Source: an uncultured Bacilli bacterium (GTDB lineage: Bacteria > Bacillota_I > Bacilli_A > RF39 > UBA660). Taken from it: DNA of 41,621 bases. Below are positions 36,546 to 41,621 of this stretch, piece after piece (the stretch's first letter is position 1; every line of letters begins with the position of its first letter). Below the pieces are notes generated by a model. The model was not told where the DNA came from, searched no databases, and saw nothing but the letters and a program-made list of their open reading frames with translations. Made by a program: the position numbers and the translations under genes. The stretch is taken from assembly GCA_947588895.1 (NCBI GenBank), contig CANQBF010000007.1:1-41621 (forward strand), given 5' to 3'.

Positions 36546-37823
36546 ATGGATAATGTAACTTTATTACCAGCTGATAAATATATTGTTATTAATAAAAGTA
36601 TTTTAACTGATAATGATCGAAATATAATTGTTAATTTATATGCACCTTTAATTGGTTCTTTAGCAGTATCACTATATTTTTCTTTATGGAATGATTTAGG
36701 ATATTTAAATATTATTAGTAATGATTTAATTCATCATCATTTGATGACTAATTTAAAAAGTGGTATAGGTACCATTAAAATGGCGAGAGAATCACTTGAA
36801 GCTTTTGGCTTATTAAAAACTTATGTTAAAAAAGGAGAAGTAAATGAATATATATATGAGTTATATTCGCCTCTTACTCCTCAAGAATTTTTTAATCATC
36901 CAATATTAAATATTGTTTTATATAATAATATTGGTGATAAAGAATATGAACATTTAAAAAATATGTATAAATATCCTAAATATGATTTAAAAGATTATGA
37001 AGATATTACTAAAAAATTAGATGAAGTATATGATACTAGTCATTTTAATATTATTGAAGATTTAAAAGATAATAAAACAAGTAATATAAGTGTTGAAAAT
37101 AGAATTAATTTTGATGAAATAATTGCTAATATACCTAAAAATATTATTAATGAAAGAGCATTTAATAAAAAGACAAGAGAATTTATTAATAATTTAGCTT
37201 TTATTTATAATATTGATACTTTAAAAATGTTAGAGTTAATAAGAAGTGTTATAAATGAATATGGTAATATTGATAAAAATGGTTTAAGATTAATTGCTCG
37301 TAAAGATTATCAATTTAAAAAAGGTAGTTTACCAACTCTTGTTTATAGAACTCAACCAGAATATTTGAAAAATCCTTTAGGAGATAATTCGAAACGTGGT
37401 CGATTAATTGCAGTATTTGAAAATACTAGTCCTTATGATTTTTTAAAAAGAAAAAATGGGGGAGTTAATCCTACACCAAGTGATTTAAAATTAATTGAGC
37501 AATTATGTTTAGATTTTGAACTACCTACCGCAGTAGTTAATGTCTTAATTGATTATGTTTTAAGAATTAATAATAATAAACTAAGTAAAAGTTATGTTGA
37601 AACAATAGCTAGTCAATGGAATAGAGCAGGATTAAAAACCGCTAAAGATGCGATGGAATTTGCGGAAAAAGAATATCATAAAAATAATAAGAAAACTAGT
37701 AAAGAAGTTAAGGGTAAAGTTATTAAAGATGTACCAGTATGGGTTGATAAAAAGATTGAAGAAGGTACAATGACTGAAGAAGAAGAAAAAGAATTAAATG
37801 ATTTATTAAAGGAGTTTAAGTAG
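36546..37823 (+). CDS. dnaB: DnaB-type (Firmicutes) replication initiation/membrane attachment protein, DnaD-domain family
   Basis: LLPADKYIVINKSILTDNDRNIIVNLYAPLIGSLAVSLYFSLW; DnaD-like C-terminal region; adjacent to a DnaI-like gene. Confidence 0.8.
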   Translation: MDNVTLLPADKYIVINKSILTDNDRNIIVNLYAPLIGSLAVSLYFSLWNDLGYLNIISNDLIHHHLMTNLKSGIGTIKMARESLEAFGLLKTYVKKGEVNEYIYELYSPLTPQEFFNHPILNIVLYNNIGDKEYEHLKNMYKYPKYDLKDYEDITKKLDEVYDTSHFNIIEDLKDNKTSNISVENRINFDEIIANIPKNIINERAFNKKTREFINNLAFIYNIDTLKMLELIRSVINEYGNIDKNGLRLIARKDYQFKKGSLPTLVYRTQPEYLKNPLGDNSKRGRLIAVFENTSPYDFLKRKNGGVNPTPSDLKLIEQLCLDFELPTAVVNVLIDYVLRINNNKLSKSYVETIASQWNRAGLKTAKDAMEFAEKEYHKNNKKTSKEVKGKVIKDVPVWVDKKIEEGTMTEEEEKELNDLLKEFK

Positions 37824-37824
37824 T

Positions 37825-38715
37825 ATGGATTTTAAAAATAGTAGTAGAAGTTATAAAATTAATCAAGAAGAGATATATCATAATGCTTGTGAAGATGAAA
37901 ATTATAAAGCTTTAGTAAAAAGATTAAAAATAACTAGTGAGCAAGCTTTTAATAATACAGTAAAATTACAAGATTGTGCCCAAGAATTAAAAAATTGTAA
38001 AGGATGTAGAAATCTTTATAATTGTCAAAATGCTGTACCTGGTCATGTCTTTTTTCCAAATGTTAAAGAAAGTAATTTAGTTTTTTCTTATGTACCATGT
38101 AAGTATCAAAAACAAGCAATTAAATCTATTAATGAAAAAAATACTACTAATAATGTTTTAAAAAATGCTCGAATGAAAGATTTAAAAGTTACTAAGAATA
38201 GAGCTGAAGTTATTAAATGGATAAAAGCTTATTTTGATAATTATAATCCTTACGAATTTAGTAAAGGTTTATATCTTCATGGTAATTTTGGTACGGGTAA
38301 ATCTTATATAATTGCAGCTTTATTTAATGAAATAAAAAATAAATATAATGTTGAAACAGAAATTATTTATGTTCCTGAATTATTAAGAAGATTAAAAGAA
38401 AATTTAAATGTAGTTGGAGAAAAATTAGATTATTTAGAACATGTACCTTTATTACTTTTAGATGATATTGGAGCTGAAAAAGTAACAGAATGGGGTCGAG
38501 ATGAAATTATTGGAACAATTTTACAAACAAGAATGAATAATGGTTATCCAACTTTCTTTACATCTAATTTAAAATTAGATGAATTAGAAAAAGCTTTAAG
38601 TATAACTAAAGATAGTGAAGATACTTTAAAAGCTAAAAGAATATTAGAAAGAATTAAATATTTAACTTGTGATATTGAGTTACTAGGAAATAATTATCGG
38701 GAAGAAAATAATTAA
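37825..38715 (+). CDS. dnaI: DnaI-like helicase loader ATPase
   Basis: Cys-containing N-terminus (CKGCRNLYNCQNAVPGHVFFP), Walker A HGNFGTGKSYIIAALFNEI, Walker B LLLLDDIGAEKVTEWGRDEI. Confidence 0.88.
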   Translation: MDFKNSSRSYKINQEEIYHNACEDENYKALVKRLKITSEQAFNNTVKLQDCAQELKNCKGCRNLYNCQNAVPGHVFFPNVKESNLVFSYVPCKYQKQAIKSINEKNTTNNVLKNARMKDLKVTKNRAEVIKWIKAYFDNYNPYEFSKGLYLHGNFGTGKSYIIAALFNEIKNKYNVETEIIYVPELLRRLKENLNVVGEKLDYLEHVPLLLLDDIGAEKVTEWGRDEIIGTILQTRMNNGYPTFFTSNLKLDELEKALSITKDSEDTLKAKRILERIKYLTCDIELLGNNYREENN

Positions 38716-38742
38716 AAAAACAAAACATTAGTTCGATTTATG

Positions 38743-38771
38743 TTGACAACTGAAAAAAACTAAGATAAAAT
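38743..38771 (+). promoter_or_regulatory. Predicted sigma-A promoter for recA
   Basis: TTGACA (38743-38748) - 17 bp - TAAAAT (38766-38771). Confidence 0.75.
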
Positions 38772-38804
38772 GAATTTATCAGAGAGTTTATTAAAGGAGA
38801 AAAT

Positions 38805-39842
38805 ATGAAATCAAACAAAGATATAAAAGAAAAAGATAATGATAAAGCTCTAGAACAAGTTTTAAAAGATATTGAAAAACAATTTGGAGCAGGAGCTATA
38901 ATGAAACTTGGTACTGATGAACATATTAAAATTGATGTAACTAGTACTGGTTCAATAGCTTTAGATATTGCTTTGGGAGTTGGAGGATTTCCAAAGGGCA
39001 GAATTATTGAAATATATGGACCTGAATCATCAGGAAAAACAACTATAGCATTACATGCGATTGCTGAAGTTCAAAAAAATGGTGGACGAGCAGCATTTAT
39101 TGATGCTGAACATGCTTTAGATCCAGTTTATGCTAAAAGTTTAGGAGTTAATATTAATGAACTTTTAATTAGTCAACCGGATACTGGAGAACAAGCTTTA
39201 GAAATATGTGATGCTTTAGTTAAAAGTGAAGCGATTGATATAATAGTTATTGATTCAGTTGCAGCATTAGTACCTCAAGCTGAAATTGATGGTGAAATGG
39301 GCGATAGTCATGTTGGACTTCAAGCTCGATTAATGTCCCAAGCTTTAAGAAAATTATCTGGTACCTTAAATAAAACAAATACTACAGCTATTTTTATTAA
39401 TCAATTAAGAGAAAAAGTTGGTGTTTTATTTGGTAATCCGGAAACAACACCAGGTGGAAGAGCATTAAAGTTTTATTCAACAATAAGACTTGATATAAGA
39501 AGAGGCGAACAAATAAAACAAGGAGAACAAGTTTTAGGAAATAGAACTAATATTAAAGTTGTAAAAAATAAAGTAGCCCCACCATTTAAAACTGCTTGTG
39601 TTGATATTATGTATGGCGAAGGAATTTCTCATGAAGGCGAAATAGTAGATATTGGAAGTGAACTTGATATAATTGAAAAAACCGGAGCATGGTATGCTTA
39701 TAAAGGAGAAAAGATTGGTCAAGGTAAAGAAAATGTCAAAGCGGTTTTAAGAGGAAATCCTGATATGGCATTAGAAATTGAAGAAAAAATATATGAACAT
39801 TATGGATTTAAGAATAAAAAACAAGAGGGAGAAGCCAAATAA
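38805..39842 (+). CDS. recA: Recombinase RecA
   Basis: [101 protein letters not shown]. Confidence 0.99.
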   Translation: MKSNKDIKEKDNDKALEQVLKDIEKQFGAGAIMKLGTDEHIKIDVTSTGSIALDIALGVGGFPKGRIIEIYGPESSGKTTIALHAIAEVQKNGGRAAFIDAEHALDPVYAKSLGVNINELLISQPDTGEQALEICDALVKSEAIDIIVIDSVAALVPQAEIDGEMGDSHVGLQARLMSQALRKLSGTLNKTNTTAIFINQLREKVGVLFGNPETTPGGRALKFYSTIRLDIRRGEQIKQGEQVLGNRTNIKVVKNKVAPPFKTACVDIMYGEGISHEGEIVDIGSELDIIEKTGAWYAYKGEKIGQGKENVKAVLRGNPDMALEIEEKIYEHYGFKNKKQEGEAK

Positions 39843-39859
39843 AAGCTTCTTCCTTTTTT
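39827..39859 (+). terminator. Rho-independent terminator overlapping the end of recA
   Basis: GGGAGAAGC ... GCTTCTTCC with T run (one G-U pair). Confidence 0.75.
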
Positions 39860-39958
39860 ATGGTAATGTATATTTTACTTGCTAAACAAAATTATTTTTA
39901 TTATAATTAAAGTGTAGATAATTATTATTTTATTTATATAAAGAAATGGAGTGAGAAA

Positions 39959-41512
39959 ATGGAAAATATAGCCGTTCCTATCTTATTTCTATTTCTTGGA
40001 ATTTTTATTGGTGTACTAGCCTTATTTATTATTAATCATTTAAAAGGTGTTAGTGCTGAAAAAAATGCTAATAAATTATTAGAAGAAGCTAAAAAAGAAG
40101 CTGAAAAACATAAAAGAGATTCGCTTTTAGAATTAAAAGAAGAATCATATAAATTAAAACAACAAACAAATGAAGAAATTAAAGAAAAAAAACAAGAGAT
40201 TAAAGAAAGTGAAGATAGATTAATTGGAAGAGAAAATAGTCTAGATAAAAGAGAAGAAATTCTTCAAAAAAAAGATCTTGCTTTAGAAGAAAAAGAAAAT
40301 AATTTGTTAGTTAAACAACAAAGTTTACAAGAAAAAGAAGATAAGATTGATAAAATATTAAAAGAAGAATTATCAGAATTAGAAAAAATTAGTGGGTTGA
40401 GTAAAGATAAAGCTCATGATTTAATTATGGCTAAAGTTGAATCAGAGATGTCTTTAGAAATAGCAGAATATATTCGTGAAGAAGAAGAAAAAGCTAAAAT
40501 TACAGCAAATGAAAAAGCAAAACAATTAATAGTCAATAGTATGGAAAGGTATTCTGATGATATTGTATCAACTCAAACTGTAAGTACTATTGATTTACCA
40601 AATGATGAAATGAAAGGTAGATTAATTGGTCGTGAAGGAAGAAATATTCGTACTTTTGAATCAGTAACTGGTGTTGATTTAATTATTGATGATACACCTG
40701 AAGCAATTGTTATATCATCATTTGATCCATTAAGAAGGGAAATAGCAAAAATAACTATTGAAACTTTAATTAAAGATGGAAGAATTCATCCAAGTAGAAT
40801 TGAAGAAGTTTATGAAAAAACTTGTAAAGATGTTCATAACAAAATTACAGAAATTGGTAATAATGCAATTACTGATTTAGGTATTACTAAAATGGATAGT
40901 GAATTGATTAATTTAGTAGGTAAACTTAATTTCCGTACTAGTTATGGTCAAAATGCTTTACAACATTCCATTGAAGTTGCTAATCTATGTGGTTTAATGG
41001 CTTCTGAAATTGGTGAAAATGTTACATTAGCTAAAAGAGCAGGTTTATTACACGATATTGGAAAAGCAATTGATTTTGAAATTGAAGGTAGTCATGTTGA
41101 AGTTGGTGAACAAATTGCTAAAAAATATCATGAAAATGAAGTAGTAATTGATGGCATTGTATCTCATCATGGTGATGCAGAACCAAAATCCATTATTGCT
41201 GTTTTAGTTTCAATCGCGGATACTTTATCAGCAGCAAGACCTGGAGCTAGAAATGATTCATTAGAAAATTATATTAAACGTTTAGAACAACTAGAAGAAA
41301 TCGGTAACTCTTTTGAAGGCGTTGAAAAAGCTTATGCAATGCAAGCTGGTAGAGAAATAAGAGTTATGGTTAAACCAGGAGAAATTGATGATTTAGCAAG
41401 TTATAAAATTGCTAGAGAAATGAAAGAAAAAATTGAATCTGAGATGCAATATCCAGGTACAATTAAAATAACTGTAATAAGAGAAACAAGAGCTCAAGAA
41501 GAAGCAAAATAA
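39959..41512 (+). CDS. rny: Ribonuclease Y
   Basis: N-terminal TM, long coiled coil, KH domain (GRLIGREGRNIRTFESVTGVDLIIDDTPEAIVISSFDPLRREIA), HD domain (RAGLLHDIGKAID). Confidence 0.98.
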   Translation: MENIAVPILFLFLGIFIGVLALFIINHLKGVSAEKNANKLLEEAKKEAEKHKRDSLLELKEESYKLKQQTNEEIKEKKQEIKESEDRLIGRENSLDKREEILQKKDLALEEKENNLLVKQQSLQEKEDKIDKILKEELSELEKISGLSKDKAHDLIMAKVESEMSLEIAEYIREEEEKAKITANEKAKQLIVNSMERYSDDIVSTQTVSTIDLPNDEMKGRLIGREGRNIRTFESVTGVDLIIDDTPEAIVISSFDPLRREIAKITIETLIKDGRIHPSRIEEVYEKTCKDVHNKITEIGNNAITDLGITKMDSELINLVGKLNFRTSYGQNALQHSIEVANLCGLMASEIGENVTLAKRAGLLHDIGKAIDFEIEGSHVEVGEQIAKKYHENEVVIDGIVSHHGDAEPKSIIAVLVSIADTLSAARPGARNDSLENYIKRLEQLEEIGNSFEGVEKAYAMQAGREIRVMVKPGEIDDLASYKIAREMKEKIESEMQYPGTIKITVIRETRAQEEAK

Positions 41513-41525
41513 TGCTTCTTTTTTA
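41499..41525 (+). terminator. Rho-independent terminator overlapping the rny stop codon
   Basis: AAGAAGCA-AAATAA-TGCTTCTT followed by T run. Confidence 0.75.
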
Positions 41526-41621
41526 CTATTTAACTAGTTTTGGGGGTGATGTAAAGTAAATGTTGGAAAAAAATAAGAGAAAATACAAGTTATATAAATT
41601 AAATTTGTATTTTTTTAATTT

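Noticed and set aside
39534-39722. 62-aa minus-strand ORF in recA
   Set aside because: Antisense to a conserved housekeeping gene.
1-41621. CRISPR arrays, tRNAs, rRNAs
   Set aside because: No regularly spaced repeats, cloverleaf genes or rRNA-like conserved stretches noticed.

Overview
AT-rich, low-GC Gram-positive (Bacilli/Mollicutes-like, possibly RF39-type; taxonomy is inference) chromosomal window using the standard bacterial code (UGA is used as a stop, e.g. 3113 and 26900). Housekeeping genes flank an accessory-looking core. proS is at the left. dnaB-like, dnaI-like, recA and rny are at the right. Between them, about 2.4-25.2 kb is a co-oriented envelope-machine locus. It combines Tad/type II-like modules (CpaB/SAF-like protein, CpaF/TadA ATPase, TadB-like and TadC-like proteins, four small N-terminally hydrophobic pilin-like proteins, TadZ/CpaE-like protein) with Gram-positive type IV secretion modules (four VirB2/TrbC-like 2-TM subunits, PrgI/VirB3-like protein, split VirB4, VirB1-like cell-wall hydrolase with a C39-like peptidase domain, VirD4/TraG coupling ATPase). 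It also encodes a 1373-aa secreted Cys-rich protein with a candidate thioester-like N-terminal domain. No relaxase, integrase or prepilin peptidase is visible in the window. This hybrid is the best candidate for an undescribed system. A second highlight is a G8 homopolymer between a TTGACA -35 and a CATAAT -10, upstream of a duplicated-domain surface protein (32124-34310). This suggests a phase-variable promoter. Other notable items are a perfect 18-bp inverted repeat upstream of an AAA/DUF4143 ATPase, a 38-nt near-palindrome in an intergenic gap, a truncated Rpn-like nuclease at the left edge missed by the ORF track, and a TadB-like gene that seems to lack any ATG/GTG/TTG start near its ribosome-binding site. 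All family assignments come from reading motifs by eye; no database search was run.
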